A stretch of 64,000 nt of DNA from Ustulina deusta (taxonomy: Eukaryota; Ascomycota; Sordariomycetes; Xylariales; Xylariaceae). The notes beneath the pieces were generated by a model. It ran no database searches and was not told the origin of the DNA. It saw only the letters and a program-made list of their open reading frames with translations. Below are positions 48,593 to 60,700 of the stretch, piece by piece. The stretch spans positions 434,001-498,000 of the forward strand of contig JAJNNX010000036.1 of NCBI GenBank assembly GCA_023159155.1, in the 5' to 3' direction. Numbering within the stretch: the stretch's first letter is position 1; each line of letters starts with the position of its first letter. Made by a program: the position numbers and the translations under genes.

Positions 48593-48620
48593 GTAGGTAG
48601 GTACCTAGGTACTTACTTAC
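48593..48620. repeat. TAGGTACCTAGGTAC palindrome cluster
   Basis: Overlapping TAGGTA and TACCTA words form a self-complementary stretch followed by CTTACTTAC. The same words occur at 15,752-15,860, 37,720-37,743 and 44,904-44,919. Confidence 0.7.
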
Positions 48621-50642
48621 ACTACTAGACTATCTCGATAGTGTGTACAACGGGTCCGTCGCGGACAACAAAGAGTCCTCCGCGCGTCAATGATTCATAG
48701 AGACCTCTCAAGATAATAATAACTCACTGACTGACTTATGTCTTACCTACATATTTGTGCTACTAGTATGTAGAACAGGATGAGATAATCCACGCCTATT
48801 TAGTATTTTTTAGTGCATATTGTTGTTGCACGTCAGACTTTGGTGTAACCGGGACCTCCAATGTCTGTCTACCGTAAATAGTCGCGTACATACAAACTAC
48901 TTTCTTACACACACACAAGACTACTAGTCGGTGGTTAGCTCACGACAGCCTTACTAAGCCTTGATAGATACTGCAGCTACCGCGACCTATTCTAGTGTAG
49001 TGCGATGCAACCAACCCACGCACGCATTCTGGAACGCGTGTGGGAGGTAAGCGCCGCCGCTTCGGTACCTTTGCCAGAAGGCTAGAATCCTCTCTGCATT
49101 CCTTTCCTCAGGTTTAGGTAGGCCACACATATCTCCTCGCCGAGCGACACCTTCCCCCGTTATGCCCCCTTGCGGTTAGAACGAATCTGGACTGTGGAGT
49201 GTCGAGTGGCCGGGTTGAGAGATCTATCTAGATAGGATGTGACTAACGCCGTTTTCCACGGCGGCGCGGAAGATCTGGTCTGGGGACATTGTGCCTACTA
49301 TGCTATGCTAGGCTTCCACGTGTCTGAGCCGCGGATTACCACACGCATCGATAGCAGCATGCCTGTATACGAAACCCTTAGATCGGTACTAGGTAAGGCA
49401 AATACCTCGTAAAATATCAATCAATACACAGTCCTCCTCAAATCTTCGGGGTTGTATGCCCCCCCTTCTACAACCCTCTCCGCTGCGCAACAGCCGGATA
49501 ATTATCTCCCGTGAAAACCATCGTAGTTAGCGAAGGTAGTTACACAAACCCGACCGAGTCTGGGGTAGAGAGCGGGAATATAGAGGATTAGACGCATGAA
49601 CGAGACGGATACGTGCATCGTCGACTACCGTGTTGTGCCCTTGCCCGCCGGCTAAACGCAGCATAATCCGGGATCATGGTAGTTAGACGGGTTGCACAAA
49701 CTGCGTTGTTCTTCTTCCTTGTGTCCTTTTCTTGTGTCTAGACTAGTGCAAGAGAGGGGTTCGATTCGTATCGTGTAAATCAATGTAGTTTGAATGTGTT
49801 GTATATTATGTCGTGTAGCATAATACCTAGGGAGGGCCATTCCTCTACCCGATGAAAGAGGTGGCTGGCTACCTTGGGATTCGGTAGCACCTGGCTACTT
49901 GGTAGAGCGCCCTTAGTTGGTTTATCTAGAATATGAATCAAGAGTTACGTAGAACTACGACGCCGTACTTTGCTGGGTGAGACAGGTGCTGTAGATATCT
50001 GCACCGGCACAATGCACGACATCTTGCCTAGAAAGACAGTTGCCTTGCAATTCCGGGTTACTCGCAGGCTTAGACGGCGAAGTAGGAGCATACTGAGATA
50101 TAATCAAGACTAGAGTACTCCATGCTCTGAAAGGGTGTTCGTTAAAAAATATACAAACAACTAGTATTCTATTTTTATTTACCTACATGACAAATAAATC
50201 GTGTCATATATCTTTATGAATACAATAGCTTCGTCTTGGTCATTGACATTGATTCTCTAGGTAACTCGATAAACATATGCTAAAAAAAATAAGAACCAGG
50301 TTGAAGTACAACTCAAATCTAACTTACTGCTATCCTGTAAGTAGTTCACAAGGAATAAATTGAGTTTAATAATTCAGTATAGGGAAAACATACGACTAAT
50401 ACCGAATTTAGTTCTATTCGGTTCCGGCTAGTAGTTATAAAATTTTCCGTTTACATTATTAAATCAACAATAAACTCCTGGTTTACCGTTATTATCTTCA
50501 TCAGCAAACGTAGGAAGTCAAGTGCCCGATTTGACAACTTTCTACTTCTGCCGGTAGTATGGCGGTATAGCTTTGCGATTGGCTCTGTTGCGTGACAAGC
50601 TCCTTCTATATAAAATCTCACCCAATAGCTTCTCTATCACCT

Positions 50643-50774
50643 ATGGTTTACTACGGGACAGGAGTCAAATTGGTTTGGGCTGATAAAGACATCGAGAACT
50701 GTACTGCCATGGGCGTAACTTCTGACAAGTGCAAGCGACCAATGGGTATATTTGTAAGGGTGACAGAAGCCTAA
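50643..50774 (+). other. Possible fragment of a small Cys-containing protein
   Basis: The 43-residue frame from the ATG at 50,643 contains ENCTAMGVTSDKCKRPM, with spacing C-x-A-x-G-x(4)-C-x-R. This resembles the short zinc-binding CxA..G..C motif seen in some fungal GIY-YIG/T5orf172-type proteins. It is too short to be a full gene and no flanking exon is clear. Confidence 0.2.
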
Positions 50775-50832
50775 CACTCTCAAGATCATCTACGTGTGTA
50801 TAAACATAGGTAATGGCGACCAGCCTACTCGG

Positions 50833-52164
50833 TCATACAATATCAACTACGACTTCAGCCTCATCATGCATCTCACCTTTCATAGCCCCGTGAGCGAAGC
50901 AAAAACCCCGATGCGACACCGCGCCCCTTCTGGCCGCAACACCAGAGGATGGGCACTGCCATAAGGGATGAATAAATACGACATCTCCGAGCTGCGTCGG
51001 CGCGATGCAGCAACCAATACGCTTCTCCTTTGTCTCCCCTGTAGCTGCAAAGAAGCTCGCCTCCGGATACTCGAAATCCCAAACCGGCTTTCCGAGTGAA
51101 GAAGCGATTCTGTCGCTGCATTCCTCGGTCGTCTCCGGCCCGATGTCCTTGTTGTACATTTCCTCATCTAGGATACATTTCAGGCAAGCCGCGAAATTGT
51201 GAAAAATAAGCTGCTCGTCCGCTGGGTTGCACTTCTCGTCGAATCCGAAGGAGAAAGAAACGGCGGCGGAAATCGAGGTGCGGTTGTCGAAAGGCGGGGA
51301 TTGGACTCCTCTGGCCATGTCGCCCAATATGTTAGACCAGCTGGCCCGCAGCGTCGCTTTCCCTTCGTCCGATTCCATCATAGCGTTGCCGAAGAAAGTC
51401 TCGACATAACTCGATAACGGCTATTTCGAAACCGCGCAAGGACAGAATATTCTGCCGCCTGCCAATTTCCCACCTTGGCTCCGATTCCCCGGCCGGTCTC
51501 CACGGCAGAGCCTGTCCGAATGTGAACGGGTTCCGGAAGAGCATCGGCCGATCCCACAGAGGAACCCACGATGGTGCCTCGACGCCGTGGACGTAAAGGA
51601 GGGCATTCGTGTTCTTGAAGTTGAGGAACGCAGCCTCGACAGAGTCTTGGCAGACGTCCACGGCGGTCTTGCCGTAGTGGGGATCGAGAAGCCAGCCGCC
51701 GTCGCCGCTCTGTATCATCCCCCGCAGGCCGTAGATGACATCCCGGGGATCTGTCGTTGAGAAGTTGGACACGAGATACAGCATGTGAAGCCAATTCTCC
51801 CCTTTCGGGATGTCGGACGACAGCGTGGACGCCCACCAGCGGTACACGTCTGTGAAGCCGCGGCTCTGAGAGAAGGCCGTCTCGAGTATGATGTATCCGG
51901 CCATCAATTCGATGGCGTCCCACAAGACGGGCTGGTGACCGCGGTAGACTATTCGGGTTTCGCCCGTGTTGATCTCCTAGATGATCTAGACGCGTGGTCG
52001 CCCCATGCGTATGAAAGCGCTTCATACTTGGGCAGATTGGACCATTCAATCTCATGCAACAGACATGAGACCGGGTCTCCAGGCTTTCCTGGAAGAAGGT
52101 CCGCGATCCTGACTGACATGGGCAGAAGTCTGTCGTGGTATGCATCCACCGTCCTGTCTGCCAT
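50833..52164 (-). pseudogene. HET-domain (heterokaryon incompatibility) pseudogene
   Basis: HET-domain proteins trigger cell death when incompatible fungal cells fuse. Reading from 52,164 the first 56 residues end in KYEALSYAWGD, the opening motif of the HET domain. The expected next 100 or more residues, with the nucleotide/NADase-like core (WIDAICINQ region) and VWV(I/V)QE block, are absent. Instead the coding resumes in another frame at about 51,973 with ETRIVYRGHQPVLWDAIEL, which corresponds to the part after that core. A TAG sits in the second frame at the junction. A second break near 51,410 shifts the frame by one base, from GFEIAVIE to YVETFFGNAMMESDEGKA. The rest runs to a stop at 50,833 and contains the usual C-terminal region (VQLGDVVFIHP-like TQLGDVVFIHPL). 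Two lesions make a functional product unlikely. Confidence 0.75.
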
Positions 52165-52921
52165 TAATTATATCTTATTTTGACTGGGTCTAGTATACTA
52201 TCTGTGACAATTGATCAGGGAACTACCCGTGCATCTAGCTAGCATTGAAGAATTGCACGATGCGGACGAAGGCTCGCCATGACGGATTCAACAACGCTGC
52301 CGTAAATTGGAGCTGTAGTATCCTTGCTACCCATGACCGTTCACCGCAGCAGTAAAATCAACACCAATGGCATGCATACTACAGCCGCAGAAGTTCTACT
52401 ACTTTAAAGCCAAACAAAACAACCACTTGAAATAGGAAATAAATATGAATATACACTCCCAATTTTATTCAATTATTTTCTTTGTTCGTCTTCAAAATAG
52501 TAGGCTCAATGACAATAACCTGGAATCACCAGTGATATTTACACTCAGTAGCTCAACCAATCAACACGCTCACCTTTAATCCATCTCTTATCCAACTTAG
52601 CTGTTTTTTGAAAGTGGTGTGTAAATTGTTTATCTGCCTACAAATCGGCTGAGATTCCTTTCGTTGCATTCCATTTCCCGAATCATGATACCATGATACC
52701 CGCGTCCACACTCATCTTTCACACGCTGCTGGTCGCCGTCAAAAGTTATATGCCTAGCTATGAGTTGGGGGTATGTGGCGAAGACGCGTGGCTCAACTGT
52801 CTCTTGGCATTAGACGATGTTGCTACCTAAGCAGTCAACCTAAACACAGCATAGCCCTCATCCTCAAGAAAACATGAACATTTACCCACAACCCGCTAGT
52901 TCCATTAACACCGTTTAATCA
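52165..52921. promoter_or_regulatory. Region between two divergent HET genes
   Basis: The minus-strand pseudogene and plus-strand HET gene are head-to-head, 757 bases apart. The centre (about 52,410-52,500) is AT-rich. No conserved promoter element could be identified. Confidence 0.4.
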
Positions 52922-54574
52922 ATGTCAAATGTACATGAGCAACGATGTGGCTCATTAATACCTCTACTCATAGATTTGTTCCATGCAAACGAGCCTACGG
53001 ACAAATATTTAATCCTGTCGCACACCTGGGAAGAAGAGGAAGTCACGTTCCAGGACTTCCAAGACCTAGACTTTGCACGGACTAAAAAGGGGTTCTCCAA
53101 GATTGAAGAGACATGTCGCTTGGCCCGGGAAATTTCGCTGGGATGGGCCTGGATCGATACTTGCTGTATTGATAAAACGAGCAGCGCCGAACTGAGCGAG
53201 GCTATCAACTCAATGTTTCGATGGTATCACAATTCTGCTATCTGCGCTGCATACTTATCGGATTTGCCACCGCACGATGGCCATGCTCCAAGCCGAGGTC
53301 AGATGACCCGTGGAGCGCCGGGGGAAGACTTAGAGGAACCTTTGAAAGAGAACTTTTTTTCCTCGGTGGATGAGTCGGGATTGGAATTTGGAGGTGAATG
53401 GGATGGGTCTTCCGAAGGGGACCCAGATAATGAGTTACTGTCGGAGTTTGAAAAGGAGCTGCTGAAAGAACACAAAAGCTCTGACAAAACTTCCTGGGCC
53501 AAGGTCGAGTTCCCAAAGTGTCGATGGTTCACCAGAGGCTGGACGCTCCAAGAACTCCTCGCGCCTAACAATGTCAAATTCTACGATAAGCAGTGGAATT
53601 TCCTTGGAAACAAGATCTCATTAAGAGACCTGCTCTCCGAGATCACTAATATCGACTCATTGGCTCTCACGAAGTCAAGGCCCCTGCGGGATTATTCTGT
53701 CGCAGCCCGCATGTCCTGGTCTTCGGAAAGAGTGACGACGCGGCCAGAGGACCAAGCCTATTGCCTTCTGGGCATTTTTGGAGTATACATGCCGCTGATA
53801 TATGGCGAAGGAACACACGCGTTCGCACGATTACAGGAAGAGATATGCAGAACTACGAACGATCTCTCGCTATTCGCTTGGACATCGCAGCAGATAGCTC
53901 TCCACGACCACCACGGCCTTTTTGCACAATCGCCCGCCGATTTTTGGGACTGCCACCGAATAGAGCGGTTTTCACTAAGCCGTAGGCGGGATAGTGACCT
54001 CACGGTCACTAATAATGGGTTAATTTTCAATAAAGCGCTCATTTATTCCGAAGGGCGCTCGCGAATTGTCTTAATGCTAGACTGTTTCAGTTCAGAACCC
54101 GGCATGACACAGAACCCGATGCCTATTGGTATATTCATCCGACAGATAGACGGCCAGTTTTGCCGCAAGTCTGCATGGGAGCTTTGCAAAGGTTTGTGCT
54201 ATAGCAGCAGCAGCAGAATGCTAAGCGTGCTCAGTCTGAATGCCAGAAAATTCAGATTCACTAGACCGGCAGTCCCACAGTCGGCCCTCGGTTGGGAAAC
54301 CAAGATACAACTTACGCGACCAGATATTAACGTAAAATTACTAAGTTGTCTTCCTCTTCCATACCGCACGAGCCCTAGGGTGATATCATGGTCCATTGAC
54401 GACCCGGCCTACCTGGTGTATTGCATACTCAGATTCGATAACCTATCTCCAAGTGGGCAGGATGGTGAGAGATTTCTATTCTTGGTAGCCTGGAGCCTTG
54501 ACGCCAAGGATGGCACCAACAAAGCATTCGTGTGGACAGAGCAATGCGAATTTTGGCACATCTACAGCACATAA
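52922..54574 (+). CDS. HET-domain protein, N-terminus apparently frameshifted
   Basis: The 550-residue frame has a full HET domain: YLILSHTWEEEEVTFQDF (29-46), WAWIDTCCIDK (75-85), SEAINSMFRWYHNS (92-105), WFTRGWTLQELLAP (202-215), RPEDQAYCLLGIFGVYMPLIYGEG (in two steps, near 285-310), and FARLQEEI. Between residues about 118 and 198 is an acidic insertion (many Glu, Asp, Ser) that splits the domain before the WFTRGW block. In most relatives the protein begins M-x-L-[IL]-N-T just before the SHTW block. Here an ATG at 52,945 in a different frame reads MWLINTST, and one extra base near 52,970 would separate it from the frame that continues FHANEPTDKY. The annotated ATG at 52,922 is therefore a fallback start. 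The stop lies inside a repeat unit shared with the AT-rich block. Confidence 0.85.
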   Translation: MSNVHEQRCGSLIPLLIDLFHANEPTDKYLILSHTWEEEEVTFQDFQDLDFARTKKGFSKIEETCRLAREISLGWAWIDTCCIDKTSSAELSEAINSMFRWYHNSAICAAYLSDLPPHDGHAPSRGQMTRGAPGEDLEEPLKENFFSSVDESGLEFGGEWDGSSEGDPDNELLSEFEKELLKEHKSSDKTSWAKVEFPKCRWFTRGWTLQELLAPNNVKFYDKQWNFLGNKISLRDLLSEITNIDSLALTKSRPLRDYSVAARMSWSSERVTTRPEDQAYCLLGIFGVYMPLIYGEGTHAFARLQEEICRTTNDLSLFAWTSQQIALHDHHGLFAQSPADFWDCHRIERFSLSRRRDSDLTVTNNGLIFNKALIYSEGRSRIVLMLDCFSSEPGMTQNPMPIGIFIRQIDGQFCRKSAWELCKGLCYSSSSRMLSVLSLNARKFRFTRPAVPQSALGWETKIQLTRPDINVKLLSCLPLPYRTSPRVISWSIDDPAYLVYCILRFDNLSPSGQDGERFLFLVAWSLDAKDGTNKAFVWTEQCEFWHIYST

Positions 54575-54718
54575 TAGGGCACTCCACAAGTAGGGGGTAC
54601 GCATGTATTGGGGGGAGCGTGAGCCTTTTTTGGCTAGCTTTCGGATCAAAGCTGCTATTAAAGCGCTAATAAAAAGTTCAATATATCGCTGGTTTAAAAA
54701 CTAGTCGTAAACTGCCCA
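54559..54718 (+). repeat. Unmutated copy of a 160-base repeat
   Basis: Aligned without gaps at a spacing of 378 bases with 54,937-55,096. This copy keeps normal base composition. It begins inside the last codons of the HET gene. The ends carry GGGCACTCC and TGCCCACTA, weakly inverted, so it may be a small non-autonomous transposon, but this is uncertain. Confidence 0.85.
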
Positions 54719-57700
54719 CTACTAAAATATAAAACAAATAAAAAATAATATATTAAAATAATAAAATTTAACCCTTAATAATCTTTTATTATTATTTTTT
54801 TTAGTTTTTAAACTTTAGTAATTAAAATAATAAATAAAACAAATTTATTATATATTTATTATATATATATATTTATAATTATAATATTATAAAAAAATAA
54901 GTTATATAATAAGTTTTTAAATTTTATAAAATTATTTATTTATAATATATAATAAAATATTTTATAAATAAAATATATATATATATTAAAAAAAATATAA
55001 GTTTTTATTAATTAGTTTTTAAATTAAAGCTATTATTAAAATATTAATAAAAAGTTTAATATATTATTATTTTAAAAACTAGTTATAAACTATTTAAATT
55101 TATATTTTAAATTATATTAAAATAATTAATTTAAATTTAATAAAATAGTTTATATATTAAAAAATATATTTTAATTAATTAGTTTATATAAATAAAGCTA
55201 ATATAGCCTATTATATAAAAAGTTTTATTATATATTATAAAATTTTTTTTTTTAAATATTATATATTTTTAATATATATTATATAATAATAAATTTATAT
55301 TAAATTTAAGCTAATATTAAAGTAGCTTTACTTTATTTTATTATTTTTAATTTATTATTATTATTATGTTTTTTAAAGCAGCCCTTATAAAAAAATAGCC
55401 CGCTAGCCCTACTTTTTTTAATTTATAAAATAAAAATAAATTTTATATAAATTTAAAACAAATTTAAAACTAATTTAAACAAACTAAAAATTTATAACTA
55501 TAATAAAATATTAAATATATTATATTTATTATATTTATTATATAACTAAAATATATATAATATAAATATAAATTAAATTTAATATTAAATTAATATAAAA
55601 ATTTAATATTTATTATAATAATAATATAAATATAAATATTTTTAAATATATTTATTATATTTATATTTATAAAAATAATTATTTTAATAATTATATTTTT
55701 ATAAATATATTATATAAATTTAATATAAATTTAATTTTAATTTAGTTCTAAATTAATATAAATAATTATAATATTAATAAATAATAAAACTTATTTATAT
55801 AAGTTTATTAAACTACCCGCTTAAACTAAATTAATAAAAAAGTTTTTAAAGCTTTTTATTTTATTAGTTATAAATATTCTAAATAAATTAAAAATAAATT
55901 TAATACTAATTTATATAACTTTTTTTTTAAAAATAATTAATAATATTTAAAAATAAATTTATTATATTATTAATAAAAAAAATATTAAAAAATAAAATAA
56001 AATATAAATAAAACAAATATAATATAAATTTAAAACAAATAATATTTAAATTTTAAATTAAATTATAGCTTTTTAAATAAACTTTTTTTAAATTATATTT
56101 AAATTAAATTTAAATTTAAATTTTTTATAACTAAAATTTTTTATTAAATTATTATAACTATTATATATTTTTATTATATATATAATATTATAATAATAAT
56201 TAAAATATAATATATTTATATAGTTATTAAGCTAGATTTTATATATAAATATATTATAATAAAAAAACAAGCTTTATTTATATTTAATTTTTTTAATATT
56301 AAAACATTTTATAATTAATTTTAAAATAAAATATTTTAAAACTTAGAGCTTTTTATTTATTAATATTTTATAATATTATTTTATTATATTAAAAAATTAA
56401 TAATTTAATAATTTTAAATTTTTTTTGTTTATTTTTATATTATAAATATATTAAATAATATTATAATAAAAACTATAGTTCATATATATATTATAGTTAA
56501 TATTTAAACAAATTAACTTATTTTAGAATATATTTTTTGCTTAAATTTTTATAAAAACGCTATATATAAATTAAAACAATAATAAATAATCTATAATATA
56601 AATTAATATATTTTTTTAGTTTAATAGTTTATTTATATAAGCTATTAAGCAACCTAGTTTTTTTATTATATTTAATATTATATAAACTTTAAAGCAATTT
56701 TTATTTGTTTTTATATTATAAAAAAATATTTAAAAATATAATCTATTTTATATTAATTATATTATTAATTTTAAAAAGCTTAATATATACTATTTTTAAA
56801 AATTATTTAAGTTAGAATTATTATAAATAATTAAAAAAAAAAAAAACTATACTATATTATAATAAATATTATATTAGCTATTAATATATTATATAAGTTT
56901 TTATTAATTATAATTATTTTTAATAAAAGTTTAGCTAATATTAATTTTATAACTAAATTTTTTTTTAAAATTTTTTATTTATAAAAAAATAAATATATTA
57001 TATTTTAAATTAAATAATAAATATAAAAACTTTTAAATATTAATATATTTAATATACAATTAATATAGATTAAATATAATATAAATATATATAAACTTAT
57101 TAATAAATTTTAAATTATTTTTTAAAAAAGATTATATATTTTATCATATATATAAAAAACTAATATTTAAAGCAATATAAGCTAAGCTATTATATTCTAA
57201 CTTAAGTATTATATTTTATATATTTTTATTATTAATTTATAATTTTTTTATATTAATTCTATTAAGCTAATATATATTAAATAAATATATAAGTTTTTAT
57301 AGCACTAGCTATATAAATTTATTTTGTTTTAGAAATATAAAATTAGCTAACTTTTAATAAGTTTTGCTAATTAAAATATAAATTAATAATTATAACAAAA
57401 TTAGCTTAAAAAAAAGTATTTATTAGTTTATTATTTAAAAAAATCATTTAGCAGGCTTAAAAATAAATATTTTAATATATTACAAATATAAAGATTTTTT
57501 AAAGCAAATCTAAAAAAAGCAAATTTTTTATTAATATATTAGCTAGTTTTTATTAAACTATTATATTATTAATATAGATTACTACCACGCTTAATTTTTA
57601 ATATATATATTAATATATAAATATTAATTAGATTATAATAATTTTAAATATATTAATATTTAGATCTGCTTTAATATTAAAACAAAAATAAACAAAAGCT

Positions 57701-60700
57701 TAATATTTAAATATAAATAAAGCTTAATATTATTAATATATTTTTTTTTTATTTTTTTTTATAATATATTTATAATTTGTACTAAAACTTTTAATATAAT
57801 ACTAGTAATTTTATATAATCTTTTTTATATTAAATAAAGTTTTACTATTTTTATAATATTATATTAAAAATTATTTTTTTATTTTTAATATAATTATATT
57901 AGGTGGTTTTAATTTTAAATATATTTTTATACTTATTAGCTTTTTTAGTACTTATAAGCTATTTTTTTTAATAAGTTTTTTTTTATATATAATTAAAAAC
58001 TATTATATTTTTTTTTAATTTCTTTTTTGTTTAGTTATTAAATATTTTATTATATTTAACTTAAAAGCTTTATTTATAATAATTTTTATATTAGTTTTCT
58101 TTAGTACTAAAATAATCAACCATATATTTTATTTAAATAAAAGTTAAACTAATAATAAATTAATACTAATTATCTTTTATAAATTAATAACTTTAGTAGT
58201 TTTTTTTATATATATTAGCTATTTTTTTAAGTTAATATATCTAGTTTTTAATACTTAATTTTTTTATTAAGCTATAAATCTATAAAGAATTAAAAAACTA
58301 TATTTAACTTTAGTTCTTCTTTTTTTAAAACATATTATTTATAAATAACTATTAAAAATAACCAAACACTAAAATTAAGATTTTTTAAGCTTAAATAACA
58401 AAAAACCATTTTATTTTTTTAGTTATAAAAACAAAAATAAATTAGCTCAAATAATTAATTATAATTTATATTTATTATATTTTATAGTTTTATAATAACT
58501 ATTTTCTGTTTAATCATTAAAAATAGTTTATGTTTAATTTTAATATAAATATAATATTATTTATAATATTTATTTATATTTAAAAATTAAAAAAGCTACT
58601 AAAAATAAGCTTATAGGTTATAAAAAATTATTAAAATATTAAAATATTTATAGCTATTATAAGCCTAGTTTAAAATAATATTAATTTTATAAAATAATAA
58701 ATATTTATTAATAATCTAGTAATAAGCTAAGTTTTAAACTATATAATAATATTTATTTAAAAAAAGATCTTTTTATATTTTATGATTTAAAATTATAACT
58801 TTTATAATATTTTTATATTATAAACAGGCTAAATAATCTTTAAAAAAGTTTTTCAGGTTTTTATTAATTAAATTAACAAAAATAAATAAAAAAACATTTA
58901 AATTACTTTTCTTTTTTTTTAGATATTAAAAAAAAAAGCTAAATATTAGTAAAGTTAACTATAAAAAAAAACAATTTCTTAAAATCAAATTGCTTAATAA
59001 GTATATAAATTAATTTATTAATTTAAAACAGTCTATTTATAATTTTAATAATTTTAAAAATATTTAAATAGTAATAAATAATAAACTAATATTTTTTTAA
59101 GCTTCTAATTTAATTCCTAAAATATTTATTAAGTTATAATAATCTATATATAATATAATTAAAATTTAAAATTTAATAATTAGCTAGCAGTATTTTATTA
59201 AGTAGTAAACCACTTTTAAAAAAAATCTTTTATTAATATTATATCTTATTTTTAAATTAGAAAATCTAAATAATATAAATATAAAAATTTTTATTAATAA
59301 TCTTAGTTCTAATAAATTGACTAGCTATTTAAAACAATATTTTATTTAGTTTTATTAATAAAACATTAATAGTTAAATAATACTAAATAAAAAGATTTAA
59401 ATTTTTAATAATATAGTTTTAAATCTTTTTATATATTATTTAAAAAGCTTTTTTATTATTTTTTTTTAAATAAAACGCTTTTTTTTTTTTTTTAAATTAT
59501 TTTTAAAACTAATTTTTAGTAAGTACTTTTTAATATATTAATTAAGTCTGCTTTTTTTTTAAAATATATTTTAAAATATAAAACTAAATATAAAAAGTTT
59601 TTTAATTTTAATATATTAATTAAATAATTTTTATTTAATACTTATTTTTTAAATTAATTTTAATGCTTTAAAAATAGATATATTTATTTCTAGAATAATT
59701 TAAAACTTAATATATTAATATTATTTATAAATAGGATTATTTTTAAAAAAAAAGCTAATTAAAATAAATATAATTTATAAAAAATACTAGGTATATAAAA
59801 AATTAAAAAAATTATTAAATATATAGCTAAATATATTATAATTATTAATAAAAATAAAAAGCTGAAAACTTTTTTTATAAATAGCTATTTTTTAAAACTA
59901 ATATTTTAAAAGATTTTTTAATTTATATATTAACTATTAAAAGCAATAAATCTAGTTTTTAGTTAATTTTTATATTTTGTTAATATAGCCCAAAACTTAT
60001 AAGTAATATTTTTTTTAAAAGAAATATTATAATTTCTTTAAATTAAAATACAAAAAACTTTATTTTATCAATATATTAGCTACTAAAGTTTAATTATAGC
60101 TTAATTTATTAAAATATAATAATATATAAATTAATTTGTTTTTAGTTTAGCTTTAAATAAATAATAAATTTATATTTTTTAAACAAATATTTTTAAATAA
60201 ATAAAGCTAATAAATTCTAGTTAAAAAAAAATTCTAGTAATAAATTATTTTTTTTATAATATATTTAAATTAATAAAACTAAAAAAAAGCTATTATAAAA
60301 TTAGTTATAATTATATATTTAACTAAGTTAGTTTTTTATATATTTTTAAAACTTATAATAAAATAATTTTTTTGGATATAATATAATTTCCAAACTAATA
60401 TTTATTATTTTAAAATTTTAGTTTTATTTTTAATAATAAATAAAAATTAAATAAACTATATATTAACTATAATTTAAAGGCCTTTAAACAAAAAATATTA
60501 TTTAAGTTTATATTATACTTGGGGTTTTTTTTATACTTTCTAGCTTAAAAAAGCATATTTAAACAAAAAAAATATATATAAAATTATAAAAAACAAGAAT
60601 AATTAGTCTTTTTTTTAAAAAACTAACTAGCTTTATATTAATTACTAAATCTAAATTAAATTTGTTTTTTAGAAATTTTTTAATATTGTTGCAAAAAATT

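Larger units (their letters stand above)
43590..50642. other. 7 kb without a recognisable gene
   Basis: Frames up to 155 codons exist on both strands but none has a recognised domain. The sequence carries simple repeats and TACCTAGGTA palindromes (44,904-44,919; 48,593-48,620). It begins with the 3' region of the 42,294 gene. A modestly AT-rich patch lies at about 50,140-50,500. Non-coding RNA cannot be excluded, but nothing in the sequence demonstrates it. Confidence 0.5.

Noticed and set aside
49757..49767. GGTTCGATTC, a tRNA B-box-like sequence
   Set aside because: No matching A box or cloverleaf arms could be traced around it.
51378..52145. 255-codon Arg-rich minus-strand frame
   Set aside because: Overlaps the HET pseudogene in another frame; its Arg/Ser/Pro-rich composition is typical of an out-of-frame shadow.
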